From contig MNCI01023425.1 of assembly GCA_015680685.1 (NCBI GenBank), positions 97,715 through 161,714 on the forward strand: a stretch of 64,000 nt of DNA, read 5' to 3'. A program made the translations under genes and the position numbers. Below are positions 32,317 to 45,950 of the stretch, one piece after another. Origin of the DNA: Gnetum montanum. Taxonomy: Eukaryota > Streptophyta > Gnetopsida > Gnetales > Gnetaceae. Below the pieces are notes generated by a model. The model made no database searches. It was not told where the DNA came from and saw nothing but the letters and a program-made list of their open reading frames with translations. Positions within the stretch are counted from its first letter, which is position 1. Every line of letters begins with the position of its first letter.

Positions 32317-33101
32317 TCTACCCAAATTCTCAAGAAACATCTTTTCCAACCTTTTGCAAAACATTTTATGAATATTTTTCAAAGCCAATTGTTACACATT
32401 ATAAGCTTTGAAACCTACAAATATTTAGCATTTGAAACCAATGTTGGTACCCAAATTCCTACTCATAGTACCTAGCATAGTTGTGGTTGGTGGTTTGGGT
32501 GTTTAATACATTTTCTCAATAGTTGCTAGATTCTTTGGAAACTAGCATATTTAACAATAAAACTTATAATTCTTACCTACTGAAACTTGCATTTGACACC
32601 TAAAGACTAGCATAGATAATCCTAAAATCCAAACATACCTTTTGTGAATTTTGCAAGAAAAAGCAAATGTAGACACTGCTAGGACTCTAGTGTAGTCCTT
32701 AGAAAATGAAAAATCTTTACAATCAATTTTTCAAAACCAATGCACATCCTTTAGAGAAAAATTCCTAGTTTGGTTTTCCTAGGTGAAAACCCATTTTCCA
32801 CCACCTACCTTACTATACTTGGCTAGAAACCATAGTGGTCTACTGCACTTCCTCTCTAGCATAGATACCATTGGAAAAACTAGTGTAGTTGGTATTACCA
32901 ACTTTAAAACCATAACACCATTTTTCTTAAGTGCAGTGTACACCATTTACATGATAGTAGCAATTTCAATCATTTTTTCATTTATAGTCAACTACACCAT
33001 TGGGCAATCCCACTTGCTAATATTTTTACTAAAAATATTTAAAAGTCAAAACAACATCTTTGATAATGCTTTTCTGTAAGTTCATAGTTTTGTCCATTGA
33101 C
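32317..33101 (+). other. Leader region of TAT-B
   Basis: Noncoding leader between primer site and gag. It contains repeated 'actagcatag' words but no recognisable protein. Confidence 0.4.
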
Positions 33102-36100
33102 ATGACCAACATGGCATCTAGTCAAGATGAAGTGAGGATCTATGATCCAAGAGATGCTATTGTGGCTAAGCATAGACAATCAAATAGACAAAGAGGGTAA
33201 AGCCTAGACTTCATTGTACTCAATGAAGAACACTATAACCACATCTACACCAAAATCCAAGCTAGATTACTCATTCCATGTACAAAGGCTAAATCCAAGC
33301 ATGAGTATGAGTTAATCCATTATAATGGGAAGAAGTACATTCCCTCTTCCTATGACAAAATACCACTTACTAATGCTTAGGAACATATAATTTTTCAATT
33401 GATTGAGATGCAAAAATGGAGTTAGAAGCTCAATTAGGAGGGCCAAGATGAAGAACATGATAAGTTCAAGGTGAAGCTTGAACTAGACACCTTTATAGGA
33501 AGCTTATTCCAACAATCAGCCCTTCAAACCACTACATCCACTTTGGCCTTACTTGTATCTTCTATGGGATAAGAATCATAGTCATCATCTCTAGTATATC
33601 TTATAATGTTTGGGACTACAATAGTCATAGAAATGCACTAGGCACAACCTGTGTCTCAAATAGTCTTCCTCTTTTCTTTTATGTTATTTTCCATGAAACC
33701 TCATTTTCCATGATCCTTACTAGTGATTCTTGTCACCACTTACCCTTTCTCTATACCAATGGACATGACAATAGGACCAATAGTAACCTAGGGTACACAC
33801 ATAGCATTTTTCCCCTCTGTGCCTCAAGTACCAGCAAAAACATCATTTTCATTATTTAGTCCACCCATGACCGCCATAACCCAGCCTCTTCCTTCTATAC
33901 TACAATCCATCATGAGTCCAAAAGCCTCTCAATTAACACCTTAATAGTTTGTGCAAACACTGCAACCAACAGGGATGCCCCAAGGATTGGATCAAGCATT
34001 CCAAATGATCCAAGACTTGATGAAAGAGTTACAAAAACTCAAGGCTTCCACAACATAGATTGTAAAGATAATGGAATTCTATTAGGATGATCCAATTAGT
34101 CTTGTAGTCTCATCAATAACTCTTCCATTGAGCATTCCCATTTCCTAATTCACTAAGTACAATAGTGAGGGTGATCATAATGCCCACTTGATAACCTTCC
34201 ATATTGAGTATCTATTGCTACAAGCCTAGCTGCATACCATAATGTGAATTTTCCCTATGTTCTTTAACAAGAAATCTTTGGACTGGTACCATGCATTACC
34301 AAGAGGATCTATATCCTTACTAGAAGAATTAATTTCATAGTTCATTAACCATTTCAAGTATAACTTAAAGCCCAACACAACTCCTGATTAACTAATGAAG
34401 GTCAAGTAGGAACCCCATGAGCTAGTATAAATATTTATACAATGATGGAATGCTCTTTTCAATGATATTCTAGAACTAATAGATGAGACTCACCTTCTTA
34501 CTATATTCAAGGGGATGGTTAAAGACTTCATTAAGTTTAAATTATATAACTTAGACCCATAGTCACTTAGCCAATCCTTTTCCTAAACAAAGAACATAGA
34601 TCATGTAGTTGAGGCTAGCCATGACCTTGCCTACATGTCATATACAAACTAGAACACTTAGAAGGATAAGGTGAAGGGAAGGCAAAACAACACAACTATG
34701 GTCATAGTGGCTAAAGACAACAAGAAAACCAAAGGCCCCTACAAACATTAATTAATCTTCAACTTATGCGACCTTTGCATCAACCACTACAAGGCCTAAC
34801 TTTGAATGGCATGATTAGTTGAAGTATACTAGCTTATCATTGAAACGATCAAAACTCCTTGATCAATTGTTGAAGAGTGGAAGAATGAAATACAAACAAA
34901 TGATCAAGAATTCGCACTAGAGGAATCACAGACTATGTGAGATAGCCAAAAATCCCACTCTTACAACCAAAGACAACTTGCTAGTTCCTAAATACTTCAA
35001 GCTTGACCATTTTTGCCATTATCATCAACTACTAGGTCATGAAATCAAATTTTTCCTAGCACTTAAGGATGACCTACAAAAGATGATAGATAAGGGTGAA
35101 TTGATCCTTAATGCCTCAAACTTGGTCAAACCAAAAAACCAATCCATGAAGGTCTACAAGAACCCATTGAATGCTAACAATAGCCCATACACTATCATTA
35201 CATTTAATGTGACCAACAACTTTAGACTTGTGTAGGAGCGATTTATGAGTTAGGTACATCCTCACAACAACAAGGGTCCTTTAGCTTCTACAGGTTCAAG
35301 GGCCCCTTTGTTGTAAGGGTACCATCACCTACAACTCCCAAGGATCCTTTTGTGATTACGACATCTCCTCCCACTAAAACCAAACCTACTCCTACAACTG
35401 AAAAATTTCCTCCCATAGTGACCAGCATAATGACTTCTTATGACCAACCAAAAACAACAAGAAATCCCTAAGAAAAAAACATAATAAGACCATGCAAAAG
35501 CCTAAAAATAATGACAAAAAAATAGGGGAATGCATGGAAGGATGTAGGACCATTGAAGCCCAGTACCATCACATCTATTCTAATGAGTTCCAATGCCTAA
35601 GCTACCTTAACCAGTCAATCACAGGAGGATCCCAAGATGTAGGGAAAGGAAAAGGAAGCCAAGAAACCATTAAAGCATGAAGTTCACATTTTGGGATGCA
35701 TGGAGGAAGTCAAGAATGGTAAGAATGAAAAATATACAACCAATGAAAAGACTTCTTCACTATGATGGAATAGGTCAAATAGTCTCTAACGCAAAAGAAC
35801 ATATCCCTTAGCCTATATGACCTAGTCATGATTTCTACTATTCACTGTGAAGCACTAGTAAAAATGTTGACCTCCATTCTTGTTAATGAGAACATCCTTA
35901 CTGGTAAGGAGTCCATCCATGTAGTGATGGTACCTCCCTCACCAAAAAGGAAACAAGGTCCACAACACTAGTATTTCATGATAGTGAGATCAAAATCAAC
36001 TCCTAAGATGGTGAGACAACCAAGGCTCTCCTATTTATGACCATAAGAATGGGAAAGTACAAAGTGTATAGAGTGCATGTTGACGACAAAGCTACAGTGA

Positions 36101-36597
36101 ACATAATACCTGATACCATCATGGAATGTTTAGGCCTAATTAAACATGTGAAACATACTTTAAAAATTGCTCTTAAATCTTTCAACAGATCTTGGGTGGC
36201 CATAAAAACCTTCATTTCTTTAGACTCTGTGGTAGAGAAAAAATTCCTCATAATGGCCAATTTCTTAATAGTGAAAGAGATACCAAGATTTAATCTTATC
36301 TTGGGAAGGCCATGGCTAGTTTAGTTATGATTACTTTGATCATCAATCCACTAAGAAATTCACTTACTTTATGAGGGAGGTAAGATAATCATCCATGGCA
36401 AGAGTGCAATTTTCATGATAGTTAACAACATTGACATTGAGCAAGGGTCTGAAGTGGAGTTTTAGAAAAAGAATCCCATAGTTAAACACAAAGTTAACAA
36501 GCCAGATGAAGCATGAGAGGCCAAAACTAATAATTATGGATCCATGGATGCATCATGGGAAGAGCTCCCCTTCAACGTTATGAGTGAAAAAAAATAG
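33102..36597 (+). pseudogene. Decayed gag and protease region of TAT-B
   Basis: Starts at ATG 33102 (MTNMASSQDEV). Reading shows 'YNSEGDHNAHLITFHIEYL', 'IFPMFFNKKSLDWYHALPRG' and 'FINHFKYNLKP' (Gag core, PF03732-like, about 34140-34380), then 'YFKLDHFCHYHQLLGHEIKF' and 'FLALKDDLQKMIDKGEL' (Tat/Ogre-type C..H zinc segment, about 34990-35100). The protease follows at 36037-36324. There are many stops, mostly TAG, and at least one frameshift between 34 and 35 kb. It is homologous to TAT-C (61.5-64 kb) and TAT-D (58.8-55.5 kb). After the protease the frame runs 'HLLYEGGKIIIHGKS' and fades at 36597. Confidence 0.8.
36037..36324 (+). pseudogene. Tat/Ogre-type aspartic protease domain of TAT-B, active site altered
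   Basis: An open stretch reads 'YRVHVDDKATVNIIPDTIM' in the active-site position (in the Ogre type usually V.VDDGSALN..P) and ends 'FNLILGRPWLV' (usual YN.ILGRPWL). The Gly of the D-x-G triad is Lys here, so it is presumably inactive. The second copy in TAT-D keeps VHVDDA. Confidence 0.75.
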
Positions 36598-36969
36598 GTA
36601 AAACAAAATTGTGCAAAGTAGATCATATGTGTTTTCTAATCTGTCAAAGATTATAAAACACTTGCATAATTGATGTATGTCCTTGATTTGCTCATCCTTG
36701 CACTTATAACCATGTATCCTATCTTGTCTATAAAATTTTTAGCCTAGTTTACATGTTACTTGCATGTACCATTTTGTTTATTTTTGTTTTACTTTATTTT
36801 AGTCTTTACTTTACACATAGCGTAAGATTCACTTTCATTTATAATTTGATTTTTATGCATTTTTATTTTAGAATAAAAAATATGAAAAATATCAAAAAAA
36901 ATTTAAAACCTAAAAGACTCATAAAAATTTTAAAATACATTAAAAATCAATAAAAAGTTTTTTTTCTTA

Positions 36970-37140
36970 AAATGTAGGATCCACCACGGCCTAAAATTGG
37001 TAAAATGTTGGGCCCATCTTAGCCTAATGACAAAACATCATATAGTTCCCCATGGCCTAAAATTGGCAATAAATGTGATCCACCATGGCCTAAAATTGGA
37101 AAATTGCATGGCCCACCATGGCCTAAAACTGGCAAACTTC
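36970..37140. repeat. Short tandem repeats, unit about 30-45 bp
   Basis: At least four copies of 'ccaccatggcctaaaattggcaaaatg' with variants. The same words recur sparsely near 46310-46360. Confidence 0.7.
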
Positions 37141-37641
37141 TTATAACCATTCATAATGTAGTTTATATCATGGTCATCTTACATATTTAACCAACATAGC
37201 TTATGACATGAATGAAAACATAAAAGATAAAACATATATAACACATTAAACATTTAAACATAGAAACCAAATTAAAATTTAAAAATAATAATATTCTAAT
37301 GCATGTAACCATGAAATTTTAAACAATACGCTATCTAGTAGCTAATAAAATGGCAAGACTAGCCAATACATCACAACATCAACAATATCATCAACATAAT
37401 GAGAGAGATAACCATAGGCAATGACCAATATATGGTACTAAGGGGTTGCTAGAGGGGCTAAGAAGCACTTTCATATTCACCAATAGAGCCATTGGTGTCA
37501 CCTAGTACCTATACCACCAAAAAAAAAAAAAAAAACCCACAAGTTTTAACCAATGATCAACAAAGTATGAAATTGAATTACAAAATAAAAAATTCAATCA
37601 AAATAAAATGAAATATGCTAAAGCCAATAAAATAAGCAAAC

Positions 37642-40600
37642 CTGGAAGGTCTTAAGTGCAACATCATTTGGTGGAAGATTTCAAAGGCTAACCTCCAATT
37701 GATGGAGGATTTGTTCCTTAGTCAAGTGAACCTAGTCCAGCTCCCCAAGATTAATGCCTATCAAGATGTTACTTTCATTGATTTTTGTCCACGTAGGTGG
37801 CTCCCATGAAAATAGCTTGATAGTCACCTCCCTAGAAGTAGTAGAGACTTGAGGAGATGGGGAATCAGTAATGGTTAGAGAGCCTTCAAATAGTTTGAAG
37901 GCTCCCTCCACTTGAATCCCTTTCATGAATGGCTCCAACTTATGTTGTTCGGTGGACTCCTCCTTTAACCACCTAAGATAGGTTTCATGATTAACCTTGT
38001 ATTTCTTCTTTTGATCTTTCTATGCTCAATCCCACTCAAGAACTTAGGTACAATAGTCTCTCCACTTCCTAGCCTTTTGTGCTAGTAAGTCTATCTATAG
38101 ATTTTGGTTAGCAACCTCCTTGGCAAGGAAAACCTTGCCATGGATGGAATTTTAGTATCATGCCCGCTTGATCTCTTTAGTTCATAAGCAATTCTAGTTG
38201 GCCACTTGAACCTCCACAAGCTCCTTGTAATATTTGAGATCTTTATTTGCCTTAACCAGCTTTTTATTTTCTTGTTCCAATGCTACAACTCATTCCCATA
38301 GGAACTCGTTGGGACATTATACTTCCCATGAAGTTCTGGTACATGAAAATGCACATTCATTGATAGTTTGATATGACTTATGTGGAAAATTTTCTACATC
38401 TAAGGGTAATCTATGTAGGGCATTGATTTCAACGAGGTGGTTGGGATTCCATCTAAGTGTAGGTGCTAAAAATAACATAAAAAACATATGCAAAAATAAT
38501 AAGTAACCAAATAATGAAGAAACAACAAAATGACTAAAATAAATACAAGTGTAAAAGAGAAAATACTAAAAATGCAAGACAAGATAAGCACTTTCCATCA
38601 TTAGAAGCAACTTTTTGTAGTCAATAAATCATATCCTCAACCATTCCGCCCATGAACTCCCTCTTATTGGGAGTGTTAATCCATGGATTCATGTGAAACG
38701 TGGAGGTTGAGGTAGAAGGCTGAGGCTTAGTTGTTAAGGAAAGCATAATAATCAACAATCTATTAAAGTAAAAGCTTAAACTAAAATAAAAAGACTTACA
38801 CAAATGAAGCAAAAGGCATACATACTCAGAGCATCATCTTGAATGATGAAAAGGGGTTCACCTAGTTGTGAGGGGTCAAATATGGCATCGAAGTCATCCA
38901 ATGGGATATTTGATAATCCCTCCTTCTTATGGGCTTGTGGGAGCTTTTCCTCTAGGTATTTTTGCTCTATCTCTACTATTGCTAGTTGGGCCACCAACTC
39001 TTGTTGCTTGCCAATAAGAATAAAAAGAGAAAAATGTAATATAACTTAGCATATCTTATCTTAAATAAACTAATAATATAGCCTTATAACATAAAACATA
39101 ACAATGTAAAATAATTAAAAATAAAAGAAAACTAAAACATGCCTATGACCATGTCGTATGCTTGGCTAAGTCTAGCCATGAACCTCCTCTTAGTGGGTTG
39201 CTTGATCATTGGTGCTACTTTCTCAACCATGGGCCTCTTTAGTTTAGCTCTAGCTAAACCTTTACCTTTATCCCACAATGTCTTGGTCCATTTAATGCTT
39301 CCATGCTCAACCTAGGGCTCAATCCCCATGCTATTAGGGGAAGCATAATGCCTACCACTAAGTCCCTTAGCGGTAATAAATAGTGGCTCCTCCATGCCCT
39401 TTGATTGGTTTTGAGCCTGCATAGTGGGATAAACATGTTTAACCAATGGCTTCAAGAGTTGAAATGGATCTTGGCATAGTCATTTTTCATCCTTCATCAC
39501 CACTAGGAACTCCATGAACCTCCTCATATATGCTACAAAGAATGCATAATGCATGTGGCATTTCATTGTGAGGTTGCCATGGAGTTTAACGATTTCACCA
39601 CATAGCCCAAAAGCCAAGTTACCAACCTAGTTAAATTGAGCATCCTTTGAAATGACCTTCTTCATGATCTATGCCTATTCAACACTAATGATTTTTTCCT
39701 ATGAAAACCACTTGTGATCATGACAAGTTTCTAACCACTTTTCCACCTCCTCCTGGTGGTCCACCTCTTTACTTACTTTAGTGATAATCTTTAGGCCCTC
39801 ACAAGGGATGCCAAAGACGTCACTAAAGGTGGACTCAGTAATGGCTAGGATGATAGGCACATCATGAACCTAGGTGATGAACTTCTTTACTCCATGGTCA
39901 AAGGAGTCAATGATGTTCACCAACTTAGGGGTAGTGACAATGGAGCTAGGGTCCATGAATAGATCAAGAAAACCTACATCAATGATGTTTTCTTGGATGC
40001 TTCTAAGTGCCCTACAAGCCAACCATTGCTATGCTAAATCCACCTCATCATAATTGAGGATACGAGTTTCCTCATAGTGTCCTAAAATAACAAGCGTGAT
40101 GGTGGAGGAGGTTGTAGCCACTATAATACAATAAGAGGCTGATTAGCTTAGGCATAACCATAGTACATAAAGCTAAAATATAACAAGTATGGAAAGTTAA
40201 AACCAAGTATATAATCATATCAAGAAATTCATTTAAAAACCTAAATCCTAAAAGGCCTATAACTATGCAACCATGAAAACATTAACATAGAAGTAAAAAA
40301 AATAATATAAAAAAATAACTCTTATCTTTCTTACTAGAAGAAGGTGGCATGGGGGCTTCAATGGGTATGCAAGCAAGGTTCAACATGTCCAACCAACCAT
40401 GTGCTATTTCATTGGCTACAAACCATTGGTAGGCATTGGAATAACACATGGTGTACATTCCTAAGTCACCTTTGAGTTGCTCCACCACTACAAGCCTCAT
40501 TATGGAACTTTTGTTGAAGACCTCCAACATCATTGGAGCCAAGGGTGGGATCAAATCACTTATGATGAAGCCTTTTTCATCCACCCTATAACTACAAATA

Positions 40601-43019
40601 TACCAATTAAAGTAAGGAAAATCATTAAGACCAAGTAACCTAGTAAAATGAACAAGTAAAATAAAAAAACTAAAAACTTAAAATCATGGTTATCCTTCCA
40701 CATAGTAGACTGTATTAGAGGAGGGGGNGCTGGTTTGAAACAACATGTGGGCTTGATGACCAACTAGTAGTATGTTGTTGAAATTATACAAGTTGAACTC
40801 TAGCATGTTCCAAATCTTGGATAGCTTACAAGTACCTCCTATATATCTATCATCAATCACTTCACCCTTTGCACAAGTTTCAAGATCATTTTCAAGAAAC
40901 TTGATGATCAAGCTTGATGACCTAGGCAAAAGGGTTTTAACAATGACAACAACTGTGCGAGATGATAAGTGTGACCATACGATCATACTAAAGTGTTGCA
41001 CTAGGAAGCCCAAGAACTCTTTTTACCTAGTCTTGAACCATAGGAAGCCATTCTCCAACATCATGTGTGTGGGTGGGATGTGGGGCCCTAATGCATGCTT
41101 GTAGTAGAGCAATCCCACCAACTCAATGACCACCAATATGGGCTTGAAAAAGGCCCTACATACACAACAACAATAGTTAAAATCATAAATAACCATAGCC
41201 AAGTGGGAATAAATGTTAAATAGCTAAAATTACAATAACTTTAATGTCAATGTTGTCATTCCAAATGAAACAACCAAGTCTATAGTTTCAACACTTAGAA
41301 CCAAACCAAGACTAGGAACAATTGAAAACTATATATAACCAAGTAGTCTACTAAGAACTGATCGGATTTTTCATGATAAGATATGCATAAAAGTGTGAAA
41401 TTATTATGTAGAAACATCTAAAACATACCTACAACAATAGTCATAAAACACCAATTTGAAATTTGCAAAATTTTTGCTAGGCATCTTAATGGTGAATCTA
41501 GCCATAGGAAAAAACTCTAGGAGGGCTAGTTAAAATTTTCTAAAAGTTCAAATATTTTTTGAGAACTAAAAACACAATACGTAAAAGAATTTTATAACCT
41601 TTAAAAATAATCAACAAAATACACCAAAAACACCAACGCTACCTGTACAGACAAGGGGGTTTGCATTTTTCATGGCCAAAATTGCAACTAGACAGAGCAC
41701 TTTACACTTGGTTAAATATGATAGGTCAGGATTAAAATTTTTTTTCAAAGTTTCAAATAGTGTAGGTAAAAAATTCAAAAAAATTTAACATCTACACTAA
41801 ATTTTCAATTTTGAAAAGAAATTAGAACACAAACCAAAAAACATAATAACATTCAATAAAAAGTGCATAATAACCCAAAATTGTAGAAATAACTATAGTA
41901 TAGTAGATGGCCAATGAAAAATATTTAAAAAATTATAAAACTTGTAAAACCACTTCCAAACACTGCCTAACACCTCAGAGCATCATCAAGATCTTGGGAT
42001 GTTAGCTGAAAAAATAATTTCAAAGTTGCAATGTTGCCCATCAAGCGTAAAATCGTAATAGCCAAAACACCATACTTTATAGCAGTCAACTAAAAAATTG
42101 ATCAAAAATTAACCATGTAATAAAATTTGATGATTCCATAGCCATTGGAATCCTTAATTAACAAGATAGAAACCAAAAACTAGAAAACACAATAATTCCT
42201 TTCCATTTTTGTGAGAAAAAGTGCAAAATTAACATGAAGAAAATCATAACAGCAAAACCTCACTTTGCACGAGTTTATGGAAAAATTTGCCAACAATTAA
42301 CTGCACATCATAATTCAATGATTCCATAGATATTGGAATACATAAACAAAAAAATAAAAACTAAAATCCTGAAAATAAAAAATTTATTAACTATTCTAAT
42401 ACAAAGGAAAACAAAAAAACCAAAATACCATGAAAAATGGCCAAAAAACTACAAACCCACTTTAAACTAGCTTACAGAAAAATTTGTATAGAATTCATCG
42501 TAAGTTAGAATCTAGTGATGCAAAAACTAGTGTGACCATTAACCATAGTACTACAATCCCATAGCCATTAAAAATAAAATTTTTAAACCATTTGAACACA
42601 AGAAATACAAAAGTGTGTTGCTTTCTTGCCCAAAGCATAAGAAAAATGCATAGAATTGACTGGAACAAATTTTTATTTCAACATACACCAATTCCACAAC
42701 CAAAGAGACATCAAAAACCCATAAAAATAGCCTATATCTAACATAGGAATTTTACTAAATTCAAATAACAACCAATACATCAACCCATACAACCAGAAAT
42801 GCCTAGGATTCTAGTAAAATTTCTTAGGGAATCGTTAGGATTTGTGTACATGGAAATCATGGTAGTAGAACCTTTTCTATTTATTGGCCATGGGAGATGA
42901 GAGAGACTTTGTGTAGCTATATCCACCTCATCTAGGGCTGGATTCCTAATGATTGAAGCATTCCTCTTGGACATGATGATGAACAATGTAGAAACAACTG
43001 AAATCCTTAAGCCTCTCAC
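37642..43019 (-). pseudogene. Antisense multi-exon gene carried by TAT-B
   Basis: Coding stretches on the strand opposite to gag are separated by introns with standard signals. Exons, minus: about 43019-42780 (first, 'MSKRNASIIRNPALDEVD'); 41155-about 40690 (acceptor TTGTTGTGTATGTAG; FCP1-like); 40591-40335 (acceptor TTTGTAG, donor A|GTAAGA); 40120-about 39144 (acceptor TTATAG; 'FGIPCEGLKIITKVSKEVDH'); 39006-38826 (donor A|GTATGT); about 38720-38590; 38465-37642 (acceptor TTATTTTTAG, donor CAG|GTTTGC). The last exon reads as coiled coil ('LEQENKKLVKANKDLKYYKE'). In-frame stops, mostly TAG, show it is dead. Antisense genes are known in Tat-lineage elements; whether this is one of those is not known. 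Confidence 0.6.
40690..41155 (-). pseudogene. Exon encoding an FCP1/NIF (HAD phosphatase)-like domain
   Basis: The translation starts 'AFFKPILVVIELVGLLYYKH', like the HAD motif I region of plant FCP1-like proteins (KPLLILDLNGLL). It then has 'KEFLGFLVQHFSMIVWSH' (usual R..L.EFL.F....F.V.IWSS, motif II), 'TVVVIVKTLL', 'KLSKIWNM' (usual L.K.W) and 'NNILLVGHQAHM' (usual NTILVDDSPYK, motif III). The catalytic Asp of motif I is Glu/Val-like and DD of motif III is GH, so no phosphatase activity is expected of this copy. One stop (TAA) lies in 'FKTR.KEF' and an N is at 40728. The family assignment rests on motif order and spacing. Confidence 0.6.
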
Positions 43020-43399
43020 AACCCTTCTGGTAGCTACATTGGTCTCTTGGTGTAGAATGGTAGGACTAAAATAGGGATGAAGATAGTAGAGGTTGGAATA
43101 GGATTAGAGCTCTAATGCAATGCACTATACAATGGAAGTGATGTAAGAATTATGATTTGTATACAATTATTATTTGGAAATCACTCCCAAACTTATGCTT
43201 CTATCTCCAAAACCTTGGTTTCCCTAAAATGTTCATCCAAGTTACACTAATCTCCATGATAACAATTGAAAAGTCATAATATGTTGGGTGAGCATGAAAC
43301 CAATTCATGAAAAAATCAAATTCAATGTGGGTCCCACTAGATGCCTCTACAATAAGCCAATGGAAATCCTAACACACTTGGATTTTCAGCTTTCCATAG

Positions 43400-45950
43400 T
43401 GACTATGCTAAGGTTCAAGTAGTAAGAAGCCTTGAAAGTGAATTCTAGATCCCAAATACTAGCAAAACCCACCTCACACCTACCCATCCATGTTATGAAA
43501 CCTTATGTGCAAAACATGAAACCATGTGTTGACATTGATGGAAACTGAACAATAAGGAAGACCAAAACTCATACTATAATTTACTATTCTAGGCAACTAC
43601 ATTGACCAACAACCTAACTATGTTAGCCAACATAGTCACAAGTAGGATAGTGTGAATTTCCAACAACCAAACTCCTGGTTGACTTCGAAATTACAGCACC
43701 ATGTACCAAACCCTAACTAGAACCTTCTGCAACTTCAAAATTCCATGAAACTTGTCATAAAGCACCAAAAATCATACATCTTTCATGGACTCAATTGGGG
43801 GAGGCCTTGACTAAGCTAGCTAGCATAGTCTTAGCGTAGTTAATAACAGTGTGAACATTCAATACCTAAAATAACCTTCAAAATAACCTTTTTTGATCTT
43901 CACATTACTCTAGAACTTTTGGTGGCCTTAAAATGGCAAAAAATTGATCCAGAATAAGTGAAACTCTACCCAAACCTTGGGACTACATTGAGGATTATCC
44001 CATCTACACTAGCCAACATAATCCCAATATATATGGATAGGGAATGGATACCAAAAGCTAAAAATAGTAGTTAAGATAACTTACCTTGGACAACACACCT
44101 TCTTAGAACTCTTGGTAAGCCTAGAATGGAAAATCACCAAGTGAAAACCAACTGAAACCTACTTCCATTTACATTGGAGGTGATCTTGACTATGCCAACT
44201 AGCATAGTCCTAGCGTAGTTGGATGAAAATGGATTACCAAAAGTAAGTAACAACCTCCAAATTGCCATATCATGACCTTAAAACTCTTTTGGAACCTCTA
44301 GTGATCCTACATTAATAAATTGTAAAATAAAAGAAGGCTAAGTCTCATTTTCACCTTGGGACTACACTGAGGAGGTTTATAACTACACTGGCCAACATAG
44401 TCATTATGTAGTCCCACTCCCAGAACATCAAAATTGGTTACCTACATGTCAAATTAACTTTTGAAATCATCATCGCAACTCAAAACCCTATAGGAGATCC
44501 TAGAGACCTATAAAACCTTGCAAACCTAGCCAAAAATCAACAAAAAATAATCTTCCATCCCTAAACTACATTGAGGAAGGCCTCAACTATGTTGGCTAGC
44601 ATAGTCCAAGGGTGTAGAATCACTTTGAAACTTAAACAGCCACTAAACTTATCATCTTAGGCTTGAAACCTTAGTTTTTAACACTAGTAATCCAAAGACT
44701 AAAAAAACCTAGTCAATCAATCATGGAATCTTACCAGAGTTCAAAATTCATGGTATAACTATGTTGGAGGAGGCTTGGACTACACTAGCTAGTGTAGTCC
44801 TAGTGTAGTCATGATCCTAGGTTGATTTGACTAGTAGTTTGACATTCTAGATAGCCCACAACCTAACTTGAAAATGGAAGATTTACCTCATCTATGCTAA
44901 GGCTAGGCTTAACTATGTTGGCTAGCATAGTCCAAATGGATAATAGTGATTTCAATGCCCAAGAAACGTTTAGAATTGAAAATCTTGAGCTAGAATCTTA
45001 ACTAGAGACATTGGTAATCTAATAAATTGATAGCCAAACCCTACTAGAAGTTAGGATTCATAAAGTACTACACTGAGGTAATCATGAACTATGTTGCATA
45101 GCGTAGTCCTAGCATATTTAGGGTCTTCGAGTGGTTTGAATAACATTACACATCTTGAAATGACCAAAAACTTGATTCCAGAAGCCTAGAACCTTGACAT
45201 CCTAAAGATACCCATAATTTAACCTTGTTTGACAATGAAAAGTCCAAACTTATTCTCAAGTATGCTGGAATAGACCATGCCTATTCTTTCCAATGTAGTC
45301 CTAGCATTGTCATGGTATTGGATAAGTTTAACTCGTACCACAACACTCTGAATGATCTAGAAACTAGCTTGAAAGCCTAAAACCTTACTTGAACCTACCC
45401 AATTGTATGTCCACCATATTTCAACCATGAAAATACCTAATTTAGTTGGTCTATGCTTGGACATATTGGACTATGTTGGCTAGCATAGTCTAGTGAGAAA
45501 TAGTATTAAGAATCACTATCAATAGCCTATTCTATCTTTTAGATGTCTAATTTAGTCCTTTCAAAATCCTACATAGCCCTAGGAAGTTGATGGAATACCA
45601 GTATCAACTTAAAACCCTAGAAATCCATTTTCCCATGCATCTATGCTGGAGTAGGCCTGGACTACATTTCCTAGCATAGTCCTAGCATGGTTACGAGTGT
45701 TGGCATCATTTCTAGCTTTTGAAGGATGAAATTGAAGTCAAAATTCATCAATCCTTAATCCCAGTACATAGTTCTAGTCATAAAGATCATTAGGAATCCA
45801 AAACTATCCTCAATGAACCTAAGAAAACATCCATGACAACCAACTTTGTTGGTACCTAGTGTAACTACACTAGCTAGCATAGTCACTAAGAGAGTTTAGT
45901 GTAGTGACATCAAAAGTTATCATTCTTGCCTTCAAATAGCCTCCAAATGA
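43400..45950. repeat. Satellite-like array inside TAT-B, period about 190 bp
   Basis: A core 'ctatgttggctagcatagtcc(tagYRtagt)' recurs with CATAGTC or variant near 43631, 43824, 44203, 44396, 44600, 44793, 44926, 45102, 45294, 45484, 45675 and 45878. Most steps are 175-204 bp; one is 133 and one is about twice 190. Units are strongly diverged outside the core. Confidence 0.7.
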
